From the NCBI GenBank assembly GCA_001799365.1, contig MGTI01000023.1, positions 1 through 45,159 of the forward strand: a DNA stretch of 45,159 nucleotides, in the 5' to 3' direction. Position numbers and translations under genes: made by a program. Shown here piece by piece: positions 1 through 8,970 of this stretch. This stretch comes from Desulfobacterales bacterium GWB2_56_26. Its GTDB lineage: Bacteria > Desulfobacterota > Desulfobulbia > Desulfobulbales > Desulfocapsaceae. The notes under the pieces are model-generated. The model was not told where the DNA came from and searched no databases. It saw only the letters and a list, made by a program, of their open reading frames with translations. Position 1 is the first letter of the stretch; every line of letters begins with the position of its first letter.

Positions 1-2858
1 GGAACATCCTCACAGCCATGTGGCTTTTCCCCCTCTATATGGTTGCTATCAACATCTTCGTCGTGCCAATCGCGCTCTACGGCATCAATACGGGGATTCC
101 GGTCGCTGATGCCGACACCTTTGTGCTCGACATTCCGGTCAACAATGGCAACCTCCCCATGGCCCTGCTGGTGTTTATCGGCGGTTTTTCTGCCGCGACC
201 GGGATGATCATGATCTCGGCCATGACTATGTCGACCATGACAGTCAATCACCTCCTCCTGCCGCTGTTCGACACCATTCGCCTGTTCTCTCCCATGCGCC
301 GGCATCTCCTGCGCTGGCACTGGATCGGCATCGCGGCCATCCTTTCGGCCGGCTACTGGACTGAATCGCAGATCGGCGATTCCTATGCCCTGGTCAATAT
401 GGGCCTCATTTCGTTTGCCGCGGTTCTTCAGTTCGCCCCGGTCGGGATTGGTGCGCTTTTCTGGCAGAAAGGCAGCAAGGCGGGCGCCCTGGCGGGTCTT
501 GTCGCAGGATTTGCGGTGTGGTTCTACACTTTGATGCTGCCGGCTTTCATCAAGAGCGGATGGCTCAAAACATCGCTGCTCGAACATGGTCCCTGGGGAA
601 TCGGCATCTTATGCCCGGAACATCTTTTCGGCCTGAACACCCTGCCCGTTCTGTCCCACGGCGTGTTTTGGTCGCTGCTGTGCAACATCGGTCTTTTCGT
701 CATCGTTTCCCTGGCTGTGGGCCAGAGTGAGGAAGAGCGACGGATCGCCCTCGACTTTCACTTCTCGACCACTGAAGCCACTCTGCCTCCGGGTCTGCGA
801 AAAGTGGAAGAAGCGACCATCGACAGAGCCCAAAAAATGAAAGCCTTTCTCACGGTGCTGAACGGCTATTTTCCCACCCCGAAGTGCATTGCCATACTTC
901 ATGAAGAGATGATACGACTGTCTCTTGAAAACAAGGAAAAATTCACCATCATCGAATTTGCCGAATTGCATCGGAGCATCGAAAGCACCTTGGCCGGCTC
1001 GATAGGTTCGGCAATGGCTCACCGCGCGCTGAGCCGAAACACCGTATTTAGTCAGGAGGAGAAAGATCGCCTTTCCGTGGCGTATGCCGATATCCTCTCC
1101 CGGCTCAACGTATCGCCCCAAGAGCTCGTGGAAAAAGTCAACTTTTACATGGCCCGCGAAGAACTGCTGACCAGTCACAGCAAGGAACTGGAAAAACGGA
1201 TCCTTGAGAAAGAGTACGAAATCCAAGCCAGAGTCCGGGTGGAACAGGCCTTGAAACAGGCCGAACAGCAATACCGGTCGATTTTTGAAAATGCCCTCGA
1301 AGGTATCTTCCAGATTGCTGCAGATGGTCGGTTACTCACGATTAATCCCGCAATGGCGGCGGTCCTTGGCTACCACTCCCCTGCGGCGGCAATCCGTTCG
1401 GCACCCGATATCAATACGCATCTGAGTGTCGATCCGGCTCGTCGGGACATGCTGTTTCACAGGTTGTCGATCGGCAAGCCGGTAAAGGACTTTGAGATTC
1501 AGGTTACCCACACCAGCGGCGGAACTCTTTGGCTCAGCCTCAACGCCAGGCCTATTCTCGATGCGGCAGGACATCTGGAAAAGGTCGAAGGAATAGCCGA
1601 GGATATCACCAAGCGCAAGGAAGCGGAAGAAAAACTCGCCCGGTACCACGAGAGCCTGGAAGAAACAATCCGCCAGCGAACCGCCGAAGTCCTGGAAAAA
1701 CAGACCTTTCTGGAAGAGGTCCTGGAAGGAATACAGGCGGCGGTCATTGTCATTCATCGCGATATCCAAGTCGTGGTGGATTGCAACTCAATCGCCGTAA
1801 AGCTGCTGGGCTACGATCGCAAGGACATGATCGGCGCCAGGAATTTCATTCGAATCGACAGCAAGCTTTTCGGCGATCTTTCGGAAAAATCCCTGAACAG
1901 GGAATTTGTCACCAGCCGCAAGGACGGCACCACCCTGCCCGTGCTCCGCAATGTCCTGTCCGTCGTGTATAAAGGGTTGCCGACCTATGCCGTTATTCTC
2001 TTCGACATCAGCGAGCGCAAGGCCTTGGAACGCCAGGTGAGCATGGCCCAGAAACTGCAATCCATCGGCCAGCTGGCGGCGGGCATCGCTCATGAAATCA
2101 ATACCCCGATTCAGTATATAGGCAGCAATATTACCTTTCTGGCGGAGTCATTCAAGCAGCTGCTCGATCTCCACCGGCAATATCACGACCTGCTGGAAAA
2201 GGCCCAAGAAGATCTGGACATCAACGACTGCCTTGCCCGTGCAACAAAAATCGTCGAAGATTTGGATCTCGATTTTCTCATAGAAGAAGTCCCCCAAGCC
2301 ATTCAGCAATCCCTGAACGGCGTCGACCAGGTCGCATCGATCGTCAAGGCCATGAAACAGTTCGCCCATCCCGAACAGGATACCCTTGCCGTCATCGATA
2401 TCAATTCGGCACTTGAGCAAACTACTATCGTTGCCAGAAACGAATGGAAGTACGTGGCCGATCTCGAACTCGATCTGGATCCGGAAAAACCGACGATAGA
2501 AGGCTATCCCGGACCTCTTAATCAGGTTTTCCTGAATATCATCGTCAACGCGACGCAGGCCATTGCCGAACGGGTGGGCAATTCCGGCGCCAAAGGAAAG
2601 ATTGCCGTCCGCACCGCAACCGAAAAGGCGGCTGTGCTTGTCGAGGTCTCCGATACCGGCAACGGTATTCCCGCCGACAAGATCAACAAGGTATTCGATC
2701 CATTCTTCACGACCAAAGAGGTCGGCAAAGGGACGGGACAAGGCTTGAGCATTGCGTACGATATTATCACCAATAAGCACAAGGGAACGATCGATGTGGC
2801 AAGCACCGTCGGTGAGGGTACCACCTTCACCTTGCGCCTTCCTTCCTGCCATGGGTGA
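1..2858 (+). CDS. Sodium/solute symporter-PAS-PAS-histidine kinase fusion (5' end outside window)
   Basis: The frame is open to the left edge, so the N-terminal half of the transporter is missing and the first visible Met (base 18) is not a reliable start. Numbering from that Met, residues 1-240 carry about five to six hydrophobic helices typical of the C-terminal part of a sodium:solute symporter. A charged linker follows to about 417, then PAS domains at roughly 418-540 and 565-680. The HisKA-type H-box GIAHEINTP has the phospho-acceptor His at 692. The HATPase domain has a G1 box DTGNGIP near 879 and a later GTGQGLS. The arrangement resembles CbrA-type sensor kinases, in which transport or binding of a solute is coupled to autophosphorylation. 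No DNA-binding regulator sits beside it; the next genes are receivers with HD-type outputs, its most likely partners. The domain calls are secure; the substrate is unknown. Confidence 0.9.
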   Translation, partial: NILTAMWLFPLYMVAINIFVVPIALYGINTGIPVADADTFVLDIPVNNGNLPMALLVFIGGFSAATGMIMISAMTMSTMTVNHLLLPLFDTIRLFSPMRRHLLRWHWIGIAAILSAGYWTESQIGDSYALVNMGLISFAAVLQFAPVGIGALFWQKGSKAGALAGLVAGFAVWFYTLMLPAFIKSGWLKTSLLEHGPWGIGILCPEHLFGLNTLPVLSHGVFWSLLCNIGLFVIVSLAVGQSEEERRIALDFHFSTTEATLPPGLRKVEEATIDRAQKMKAFLTVLNGYFPTPKCIAILHEEMIRLSLENKEKFTIIEFAELHRSIESTLAGSIGSAMAHRALSRNTVFSQEEKDRLSVAYADILSRLNVSPQELVEKVNFYMAREELLTSHSKELEKRILEKEYEIQARVRVEQALKQAEQQYRSIFENALEGIFQIAADGRLLTINPAMAAVLGYHSPAAAIRSAPDINTHLSVDPARRDMLFHRLSIGKPVKDFEIQVTHTSGGTLWLSLNARPILDAAGHLEKVEGIAEDITKRKEAEEKLARYHESLEETIRQRTAEVLEKQTFLEEVLEGIQAAVIVIHRDIQVVVDCNSIAVKLLGYDRKDMIGARNFIRIDSKLFGDLSEKSLNREFVTSRKDGTTLPVLRNVLSVVYKGLPTYAVILFDISERKALERQVSMAQKLQSIGQLAAGIAHEINTPIQYIGSNITFLAESFKQLLDLHRQYHDLLEKAQEDLDINDCLARATKIVEDLDLDFLIEEVPQAIQQSLNGVDQVASIVKAMKQFAHPEQDTLAVIDINSALEQTTIVARNEWKYVADLELDLDPEKPTIEGYPGPLNQVFLNIIVNATQAIAERVGNSGAKGKIAVRTATEKAAVLVEVSDTGNGIPADKINKVFDPFFTTKEVGKGTGQGLSIAYDIITNKHKGTIDVASTVGEGTTFTLRLPSCHG

Positions 2859-2961
2859 TGAATAATCATCCGAGCCGACAACAGAACCGACCGGCACAAG
2901 ACCTCCGGCCAGGATGCTTGCAACCGGCAAAAAGGGTTGACCAGCTTCTCACCAAAAGCTG

Positions 2962-2993
2962 CTGATTATTTGACAAATCTGGGAAATAATCAG
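2962..2993. repeat. 10-bp perfect inverted repeat, possible operator
   Basis: The arms ctgattattt (2962-2971) and aaataatcag (2984-2993) are perfect reverse complements around a 12-base loop. No T-tract follows, so a terminator is unlikely. The repeat overlaps the -35 box and spacer of the candidate promoter at 2970-2998, a position that would suit a regulator binding site. Confidence 0.45.
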
Positions 2994-2998
2994 ATAGT
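2970..2998 (+). promoter_or_regulatory. Candidate sigma70-type promoter for the REC-HD gene
   Basis: A consensus TTGACA lies at 2970-2975 and GATAGT at 2993-2998 (four of six -10 positions), with a 17-base spacer. It is about 90 bases upstream of the receiver gene at 3087 and would allow that gene and the following ones to be expressed independently of the symporter-kinase. Confidence 0.45.
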
Positions 2999-3086
2999 TG
3001 GAGAAAGAAGAGAGGTGCTCATTTCGAGATTTATCATGTCAGCACCTAAGAATTCCTATGATTTTGTCAGTACATGAGAGGCAAGG

Positions 3087-4220
3087 ATGACCGACAAGGT
3101 TCTATTCGTCGATGATGAAGAAAACATCCTGCATTCGATCAAGCGGGAACTGCGTAAGCGTTTTCAAATACATACCGCCGGCAGCGGAATTGAAGCCCTG
3201 GAGGTACTGAAAAATGAAGGGCCTTTCGCGGTAATTGTGTCCGATATGCGCATGCCGGGGATGGACGGCATACAACTCCTGGCGGCAGTAAAGGACCAGT
3301 ATCCCGACACCATTCGGCTCATGCTCACCGGCAATGCCGATCAGGAAACGGCAATCGAGGCGGTCAACAAGGGGCAGATCTTCCGATTCCTCAACAAGCC
3401 CTGTCCGACACCCACGCTGGTGATGGCTATCGCCCTGGCCCAGAGGCAATACCGGCTGGTGAATGCCGAAAGGGAACTGCTCGACAAGACCCTGAAGGGT
3501 GCAATAACTGTTCTGTCCGAGGTCCTGAGCCTCGCGAGTCCTCTCGCTTTCAGCAGCGGTCTGAGGGTGAAAAGCCTGGTCGGCGAAATCGCCAGGAAGC
3601 TGCAGATGGATAATATCTGGCAGTTGGAGATAGCGGCTCTCATTTCTCAGATCGGCTGCATCACCTTGCCCCCGGATACACTCTACAAGTTGTATGCCGG
3701 CCAGGAATTGGCTGCCCAGGAAGAGGCGATGTACCGCGACCATCCGCAGATCGGCTCGAAACTCTTGGAAAAGATTCCCCGACTTGAAGAAGTTGCGGCG
3801 ATTATCGCTCATCAACTCCTCCCCTATTCGGCTCTGGCCGAATCCCGAAATATCAAGGAAGAAGTGAGTCTTGGCGCGCAGATCCTGAGGATGGCTATAG
3901 ATTTCGATGCGCTGCTGCATCGTGACTGGAAACGCACCGAGGCCCTGGCCCATCTTGAAAGCCAGCCCGGAGAGTATAATCCCGAACTGCTCAAGATCCT
4001 TACCGGGATAAAGCTCGGCCCGGAAAATGAACGGGTGGTAGCTGTGGAACTTCGCGATATGTCGGCGGGAATGATCGTCGAACAGGATATTGAAGCCTTG
4101 AATGGCGTATTGATTGCCCCAAAAGGCCAGGAAGTTACCTGGTCGCTGATCAAGGGCTTGAAAAATTTTGCGCAGCAGGTCGGTGTGAAAGAGCCGATTT
4201 TAGTAAGGGTGAGACAATGA
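3087..4220 (+). CDS. Response regulator with degenerate HD-GYP-like output domain
   Basis: Residues 1-120 form a receiver domain with the acidic pocket DDE near 9-11, the phospho-acceptor Asp53 in SDMRMPG, and a conserved Lys in the NKPC segment. Residues about 140-280 align with RpfG-type HD-GYP proteins: a segment ending in IGCITLPPDTLY corresponds to the usual HDIGKIxIPDxIL, and HPQIGSKLLEKIP is typical of the family. The metal-binding HD pair is absent (LISQIG instead of LxHDIG), so c-di-GMP phosphodiesterase activity is unlikely and a protein-interaction or sensing role is more plausible. The C-terminal 90 residues resemble the tail seen in other receiver-HD proteins. It lies 56 bases before the REC-HDOD gene and is probably co-transcribed with it. 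The ATG is preceded by a GAGAGGCAAGG-type ribosome-binding site. Confidence 0.85.
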   Translation: MTDKVLFVDDEENILHSIKRELRKRFQIHTAGSGIEALEVLKNEGPFAVIVSDMRMPGMDGIQLLAAVKDQYPDTIRLMLTGNADQETAIEAVNKGQIFRFLNKPCPTPTLVMAIALAQRQYRLVNAERELLDKTLKGAITVLSEVLSLASPLAFSSGLRVKSLVGEIARKLQMDNIWQLEIAALISQIGCITLPPDTLYKLYAGQELAAQEEAMYRDHPQIGSKLLEKIPRLEEVAAIIAHQLLPYSALAESRNIKEEVSLGAQILRMAIDFDALLHRDWKRTEALAHLESQPGEYNPELLKILTGIKLGPENERVVAVELRDMSAGMIVEQDIEALNGVLIAPKGQEVTWSLIKGLKNFAQQVGVKEPILVRVRQ

Positions 4221-4276
4221 TGCGGCAGTGGCAAGCTCGATCTGGCAATCTCTTATAGTCCGAGTGAAAAGCAACA

Positions 4277-5488
4277 ATGGAAAAGAAAAAGATAATTTTT
4301 GTCGATGACGAGCCGAATATTCTCGACGGCCTGCGTCGGATGCTGAGATCGCTCAGAAACGAATATGACATGCACTTTGCCTCGGGAGGACGTGAGGCGC
4401 TCGCCCTGATGGAAGAGGATCGTTTCGATGTGGTGGTATCCGATATGCGCATGCCGGGCATGGATGGCGCAGAACTTCTCGAAACAATACAAAAAAAACA
4501 TCCTCATGCAATCCGCATTATGCTGACCGGTCAAGCCGACGAACAATCGATCCTGCGGACGGTTGGGGTAGTACACCAGTTCCTGGCCAAACCCTGCGAT
4601 CCGGAACGGCTGAAAATCATTCTGACCAGAACCAGCGCCTTGCAGGATATGTTGTCGGACGGCGGTTTGAAGGATCTCATCTCGCAGGTCGGCAAACTGC
4701 CGAGCCTGCCGACCATCTTCGCCAAATTACAGAAAGCTATTGCCACTCCCGGGGTGGAAATCGATGAAATCGGCGAGATTATTTCCCAGGATATCGCCAT
4801 GACGGCCAAGGTGCTGCAGCTGGTCAATTCGGCATTTTTCGGCATCTATTCACGGGTCGACACTCCCGCTCGGGCGGTCACCCTGCTCGGTCTAGACACC
4901 ATCAAGGTGCTGATCCTCAATCTGGAATTGTTTTCCGAGATCAAAGTTGCGGATGAAGTTTTTCAAATTGACCGGTTGTGGGAGCATAGCCTCCTGGTAG
5001 GCAAGATGGCCAGGGCCATCGCCGCCAAAGAGAGTGACGATAAGGATGTGATCAGCAATACTTTTCTCGCCGGCACCCTGCACGATCTAGGCAAACTGAT
5101 TTTGCTGTCCAGCCAGCCGAAGCAGTACCGACAGGTAATCGAGTTGACCCAGGAGAAGAGTATCTCCATGATCGAGGCGGAGCAGGCGGTTTTTGGAGTA
5201 GGTCAGAGTGCGGTCGGTGCATACCTGGTCGGCCTTTGGGGCTTTAACGGTTCGATCATCGAAGCGATTTGTTTTCACAACTGTCTGGAAAAATATCCGG
5301 GCGATGTCTTCACCCCGACCCTTGCCGTTCATGTCGCGAACATCATGTATTACAAGCATCGACCGGAAGAGATCATCGGTAAAAATCTCGGCATCAACAT
5401 GCCGGTTCTCGAACGTCTGGGTTTCCAGGCCAAGCTTGAGGAATGGGAAGGAATATGTTCGGCGATTATGCAAACACAGTCGGCGTGA
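4277..5488 (+). CDS. Response regulator with HDOD output domain
   Basis: Residues 1-120 are a receiver (DDE near 10-12, Asp56 in SDMRMPGMDG, Lys in the AKPCD segment). From about residue 130 to 340 there is an HDOD domain, recognised by LPSLPTIFAKL, then the ISQDIAMTAKVLQLVNS-type helix and a GTLHDLGKL motif that keeps an HD pair. HDOD proteins usually act as signalling scaffolds rather than enzymes; receiver-HDOD proteins commonly sit beside hybrid kinases. It lies between the degenerate HD protein and a PAS kinase, so the kinase starting 50 bases downstream is a likely phosphodonor. The start ATG is the first in frame with the receiver; the upstream Shine-Dalgarno is weak. The domain assignment is firm, the cellular target unknown. 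Confidence 0.88.
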   Translation: MEKKKIIFVDDEPNILDGLRRMLRSLRNEYDMHFASGGREALALMEEDRFDVVVSDMRMPGMDGAELLETIQKKHPHAIRIMLTGQADEQSILRTVGVVHQFLAKPCDPERLKIILTRTSALQDMLSDGGLKDLISQVGKLPSLPTIFAKLQKAIATPGVEIDEIGEIISQDIAMTAKVLQLVNSAFFGIYSRVDTPARAVTLLGLDTIKVLILNLELFSEIKVADEVFQIDRLWEHSLLVGKMARAIAAKESDDKDVISNTFLAGTLHDLGKLILLSSQPKQYRQVIELTQEKSISMIEAEQAVFGVGQSAVGAYLVGLWGFNGSIIEAICFHNCLEKYPGDVFTPTLAVHVANIMYYKHRPEEIIGKNLGINMPVLERLGFQAKLEEWEGICSAIMQTQSA

Positions 5489-5538
5489 TGGGAAATTGTC
5501 CACCCGAATAAGGTTTTTAGGTAGAAGGTTGTAAGTTA

Positions 5539-6816
5539 ATGACGGAAGAAACAGCGGATATACACAGCATGCAGAAGAAGCTGGAAGGGCTGCTTGAGAC
5601 CCTCAAGCAGGTCAATTACCAGAATTCGATGATGCTGAATTGGGTGAATGGCGCGGTGATTACCGTTGATCGCGATGGGCGGGTGATCCAGGCGAATAAA
5701 ACTGCCTTGACGGCATTGGGGTGGGCAGAAGAGGATTTTCTCGGCCGGCACCTGCATGACACCATTCATTACAACCAGGAAGACGGCAGCGAATATCCTT
5801 ACGATTTTTGTCCGGAGTTCGCGGCGATCGAAGACGGCTCCTCCCACCATGTCAACGGCGACGTATTCTGGCACAAGGACGGAACGAGTTTCTCTGCTGA
5901 TTTTATCGTCTGCCCGACCCGAAACGACCGCAATGAAATTACCGGCGCCGTGGTGACCTTCCGCAACCTTACCGAACAGCGTCTCCAGGAAGCCAAACGG
6001 ATCCAGAGCATGAAGCTGGAATCGATCGGCGAGCTGGCGGCGGGCATCGCCCATGAAATCAACACTCCCATTCAATTCATCGGCAGCAATATCTCCTTTC
6101 TGAAGGACAGCTTCAATGATCTGCAACAGGTCATCCAGGCCTACGCCAAACTGCGGGAAACGGTGCGGACCGTGTCGGATTTTGCCGGGATTATCGAGGA
6201 TATCGACCAGCTTGAGGAAGATGTCGACATCGCCTATCTCGCCGAAGAAGCCCCGAAAGCCTTTGGGCAAACTATGGACGGCATCGAGCGGGTGACCAAA
6301 CTGGTGCTCGGACTGAAAGGCTTTGCCCGCAGCGGGGTGGGTGAAAACAAGAGCGAGTCCGATATCAACGAGATTATCGCCAACAGCCTCATCGTCTGTC
6401 ACAACGCCTACAAATACGTGGCCGAGCTGGAAACGGCATATGGCGTTCTGCCGTCGATCAAGATCTATCCCGGAGATATCGGTCAGGTTATCATTAATCT
6501 GGTGGTCAACGCCGCCCATGCCATTGCCGAACAAAAGGAAAAAACCGGCATGATGGGAAGGATCGGGATTCGCACGAGCTGCGTTGACCAGAAGATTGTC
6601 ATAGCCATCTCCGATACCGGTGGCGGAATTCCGCAGAACATCCGGCAAAGGATCTTCGATCCCTTTTTCACCACCAAGAAAGTCGGCCAGGGGTCGGGAC
6701 AGGGGCTCGCCATTTGTCGAACCATTGTCCATGACAAACACAAGGGGGAGATAACGTTTGAATCCACCGCCTGCAAAGAAACAACCTTCTATGTCCGGCT
6801 GCCCCTCGACCAATGA
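5539..6816 (+). CDS. Soluble PAS-domain sensor histidine kinase
   Basis: The 425-residue protein has no membrane segment. A short N-terminal coiled coil is followed by one PAS domain (about 25-150, starting near LNWVNGAVITVDRDG). The HisKA H-box GIAHEINTP has the phospho-acceptor His at 172, and the HATPase C-terminal domain shows the N-box NLVVNAAHAI, the G1 box DTGGGIP and a GSGQGLA box. The H-box with its following INTPIQFIGSN segment is almost identical to those in the symporter kinase and the minus-strand receiver-kinase, pointing to a locally expanded paralogous family. It probably senses a cytoplasmic signal through PAS and phosphorylates the adjacent receivers. It converges on the receiver-kinase gene, separated by a strong hairpin. 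Confidence 0.9.
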   Translation: MTEETADIHSMQKKLEGLLETLKQVNYQNSMMLNWVNGAVITVDRDGRVIQANKTALTALGWAEEDFLGRHLHDTIHYNQEDGSEYPYDFCPEFAAIEDGSSHHVNGDVFWHKDGTSFSADFIVCPTRNDRNEITGAVVTFRNLTEQRLQEAKRIQSMKLESIGELAAGIAHEINTPIQFIGSNISFLKDSFNDLQQVIQAYAKLRETVRTVSDFAGIIEDIDQLEEDVDIAYLAEEAPKAFGQTMDGIERVTKLVLGLKGFARSGVGENKSESDINEIIANSLIVCHNAYKYVAELETAYGVLPSIKIYPGDIGQVIINLVVNAAHAIAEQKEKTGMMGRIGIRTSCVDQKIVIAISDTGGGIPQNIRQRIFDPFFTTKKVGQGSGQGLAICRTIVHDKHKGEITFESTACKETTFYVRLPLDQ

Positions 6817-6835
6817 TCTCACCGCGTCTGGAGGA

Positions 6836-6883
6836 GCGGAAAATCTTTCGCCATCCGAAATTTCAGGGCGAAAGATTTTCCGC
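6836..6883. terminator. Bidirectional hairpin terminator between convergent kinase genes
   Basis: A perfect 17-bp inverted repeat (6836-6852 with 6867-6883) surrounds a 14-base loop. It fills the gap between the stop of the plus-strand kinase (6816) and the stop of the minus-strand receiver-kinase (6888), as expected of a shared terminator. It shares the core CGAAAGATTTT with the hairpin at 14419-14444. Confidence 0.65.
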
Positions 6884-6887
6884 CAGT

Positions 6888-8291
6888 TCAGCTGCCGTTG
6901 GAACTCGCAGCTTTTCCTTTGGCGATGGGCAACCTGATAGTGAAGGTTGTACCCTCGCCGATAACGGTTGCAAAGGTCAGGTTCCCGCCATGCTTGCGGG
7001 TGATGACATCATAGGCGATGGCCAACCCTTGACCGGTTCCTTTGCCGACCTCTTTGGTAGTGAAGAAAGGTTCGAAAATCCTCGCTTGGTACTCTTCGGG
7101 AATGCCGCAACCGGTATCGGCGATGTGAATGAGGACCTCGCTGCCGACCGTTTCCGTGGTGATGGTGATGGTGCCTTTCCCACCCTCCGGGGTTCTCCCG
7201 AGTTTTTCGGTGATAGCCTGCGCTGCATTGACCAAAAGGTTCAACAGCACCTGCCCTATCGCCCCGTCGACGCAGGGAACTGCCGGGAGATTCGGAGATA
7301 GCTTGAGGACCACCTCGGCGCTGTATTTCCATTCGTTTCTGGCTACAGTCACCGTCGTTTCAATGAGATGATTGACATCCGAGTGCTCCGCATCCTGACC
7401 GCCGGGATGGGAGAATTCTTTCATCGCCCTGACAATCGAGGTTACCCTGGCCAAACCCTCCCGCGATTGCCGTATCGCTTTCGGGACTTCATCGTGGAGG
7501 TACTCCCAGTCCGCTTCCGTCATGGCATCCCGCAGAATATCCGGGGTCAGCTTTCCCTCCGCCGCCGCCTCTGTTAGATTCTTGAAGCACTGAGAAAGAT
7601 CGGCAAATGCCTCGTCGAGAAAACTGACATTGGAACTGACGAACTGGGTTGGCGTATTGATCTCATGGGCAATGCCGGAGGCCAGTTGCCCCACGGATTC
7701 CAGCTTATGGGCCTGAAGCAGCTGGGACTGGAGGATTTCCTTTTCCCTGAAGGCCTTTTCCAGTTCGGCCATGGCCCGTACCGTCAACTGTTCCTGATGC
7801 TGCCGTTCGTTAATTTCCGACGCCAGCCGGGCATTTTGTTCGAGTAGGTCCGCCGTGCGTCTTTCCACTGTTTCATCAAGAAAATTCCGGTAATAAAGGG
7901 ATTCCTGAACCAGTCTGACCTGTTCCATCGCCTTATCGACGCAATGTTTCAGTTCAAAGGGATTGACCGGTTTGGTCAAATAACTCCAAGCCCCAAGCCG
8001 TAGTCCTTCAACGGCATCCTCCATGGCTCCTTCGCCGGAAATGATTATGAAAGGTGTATCCGCCGATTCATTTTTAACGATGTCCAGAAACTGCAATCCA
8101 TCCAGTTTCGGCAAGCGCAGGTCTGAAATGATGATATGAGGACGACTCTTACGAAAAAGATCAAGGGCCTCGGCACCGTTGGCCGCAACGGTAACAAAAT
8201 GGCCTTCTTTGCTGAGAAAATCACACATCGATCGACAGAGTACCGGATTGTCAGCGACCAGCAGAATTGAAGAATTATTTTTCATATCCAT
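6888..8291 (-). CDS. Hybrid receiver-histidine kinase
   Basis: The order is receiver first, kinase second. Residues 1-120 are a receiver with Asp57 in [11 protein letters not shown] and Lys in YLTKPVNP. A long helical linker (about 125-195) follows. The HisKA H-box GIAHEINTP has His209, and the HATPase domain has [17 protein letters not shown] and GTGQGLA boxes. There are no membrane segments. The N-terminal receiver suggests that the kinase is itself controlled by phosphorylation from another kinase, possibly the symporter or PAS kinase across the terminator, forming a phosphorelay. Met1 and Met3 are both possible starts; neither has a clear Shine-Dalgarno. Confidence 0.9.
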   Translation of the reverse strand: MDMKNNSSILLVADNPVLCRSMCDFLSKEGHFVTVAANGAEALDLFRKSRPHIIISDLRLPKLDGLQFLDIVKNESADTPFIIISGEGAMEDAVEGLRLGAWSYLTKPVNPFELKHCVDKAMEQVRLVQESLYYRNFLDETVERRTADLLEQNARLASEINERQHQEQLTVRAMAELEKAFREKEILQSQLLQAHKLESVGQLASGIAHEINTPTQFVSSNVSFLDEAFADLSQCFKNLTEAAAEGKLTPDILRDAMTEADWEYLHDEVPKAIRQSREGLARVTSIVRAMKEFSHPGGQDAEHSDVNHLIETTVTVARNEWKYSAEVVLKLSPNLPAVPCVDGAIGQVLLNLLVNAAQAITEKLGRTPEGGKGTITITTETVGSEVLIHIADTGCGIPEEYQARIFEPFFTTKEVGKGTGQGLAIAYDVITRKHGGNLTFATVIGEGTTFTIRLPIAKGKAASSNGS

Positions 8292-8636
8292 GTTCGCGCG
8301 CTGTGCTCTTCAGCCATAGCTCTTTTGATGCTCAAAATAGTACGCCCCTTTTTTGCAAGGCAGGACAATACCGATCCGGAGTCAGCTCGAAGAAGCAATG
8401 TTTGTCCAAGCCAATGGCTTAGTATATCTTTTTCCATTTTCGATAGCAAATTCAGCGGCGATCTTCGCTTTCTCGACCGGTGGGGAATCTCACTTTGTTA
8501 CAGCATCCTGCAAAAAAAGACTTGACCGGAAAAGCCGGGGAAGGCATAAAGTGCCGTACCGATGAGCCAGTCGCCTGATGCCGGGCCAGGTCTCCGCGGC
8601 GCAGTGTTCAACTATTAAAGATGTGAGAAAAAGGAA
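8292..8636. other. Intergenic region with a possible structured RNA but no convincing gene
   Basis: This 345-base gap separates the receiver-kinase from the small membrane protein. Two overlapping short open frames (8325-8525 and 8353-8565) show no family signal. A GC-rich segment (8524-8592) can fold: GACCGG at 8524-8529 pairs with CC-A-GGTC at 8586-8592, enclosing a GGCA/TGCC hairpin at 8543-8555. This could be a leader structure for the gene at 8637, but I could not match it to a known riboswitch class. Confidence 0.3.
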
Positions 8637-8804
8637 ATGGATAAAGGAACGATCATACTCTTCATCCTGCTGACGGCTGCCTTTCTCTGGTGGTTCAAAT
8701 TGGGCTTTGAAGAAAATAGAAGTACAGTCAGAGAACTTGAACGGAAGAAAAGGGAAAAATTATTGCGGGCGGAGCGGGTCAGACAACTGGTTAATAAACG
8801 CTGA
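8637..8804 (+). CDS. Small single-span membrane protein, 55 aa
   Basis: This frame encodes 55 residues: a hydrophobic N-terminal helix (about 4-20, ending in FLWWF) followed by a highly charged helical tail rich in Arg, Lys and Glu. AAGGA lies very close upstream of the ATG. The layout, one N-terminal membrane anchor with a short basic cytoplasmic coiled coil, is common in small bacterial membrane peptides, but I recognise no family. It stands alone, directly before the palindromic element at 8812, which may supply its transcript end. The function is unknown; that it is real is supported by the amino-acid composition and start context only. Confidence 0.5.
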   Translation: MDKGTIILFILLTAAFLWWFKLGFEENRSTVRELERKKREKLLRAERVRQLVNKR

Positions 8805-8811
8805 AGGGGCT

Positions 8812-8957
8812 TAGGAGGCTGTCCGAGAATGCCCTTTTCTCCCATATCTTCGTTAAACTCGAAAAAATATCCTCGGAATATTAAGTATATGCCTCCGGTA
8901 ATTTTTTTGAGTTTGCCTCGATCTGAGAGAAAATTGCTATTCTCGGACAGCCTCCTA
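8812..8957. mobile_element. Palindromic MITE-like element, about 146 bp
   Basis: The ends are a perfect 19-bp inverted repeat (8812-8830 and 8939-8957, beginning with an AGGAGGCTGTCC motif). The similarity continues inward, with a one-base gap and scattered mismatches, so that nearly the whole element (arms 8812-8876 and 8892-8957) folds around a 15-base loop. It carries no coding capacity. Terminal repeats starting with GGCTGTCC are common in IS families, so a non-autonomous derivative is plausible. No clear target-site duplication was found. Confidence 0.5.
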
Positions 8958-8970
8958 TCAGACATCAGCT

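Noticed and set aside
5536-6822. Long minus-strand open frame opposite the PAS kinase
   Set aside because: It is a shadow of the kinase gene; its translation has no recognisable domain.
8524-8592. c-di-GMP-I (GEMM) or thiamine riboswitch
   Set aside because: The AAACC core and receptor contacts of GEMM and the THI-box sequences are missing; only a generic fold can be supported.
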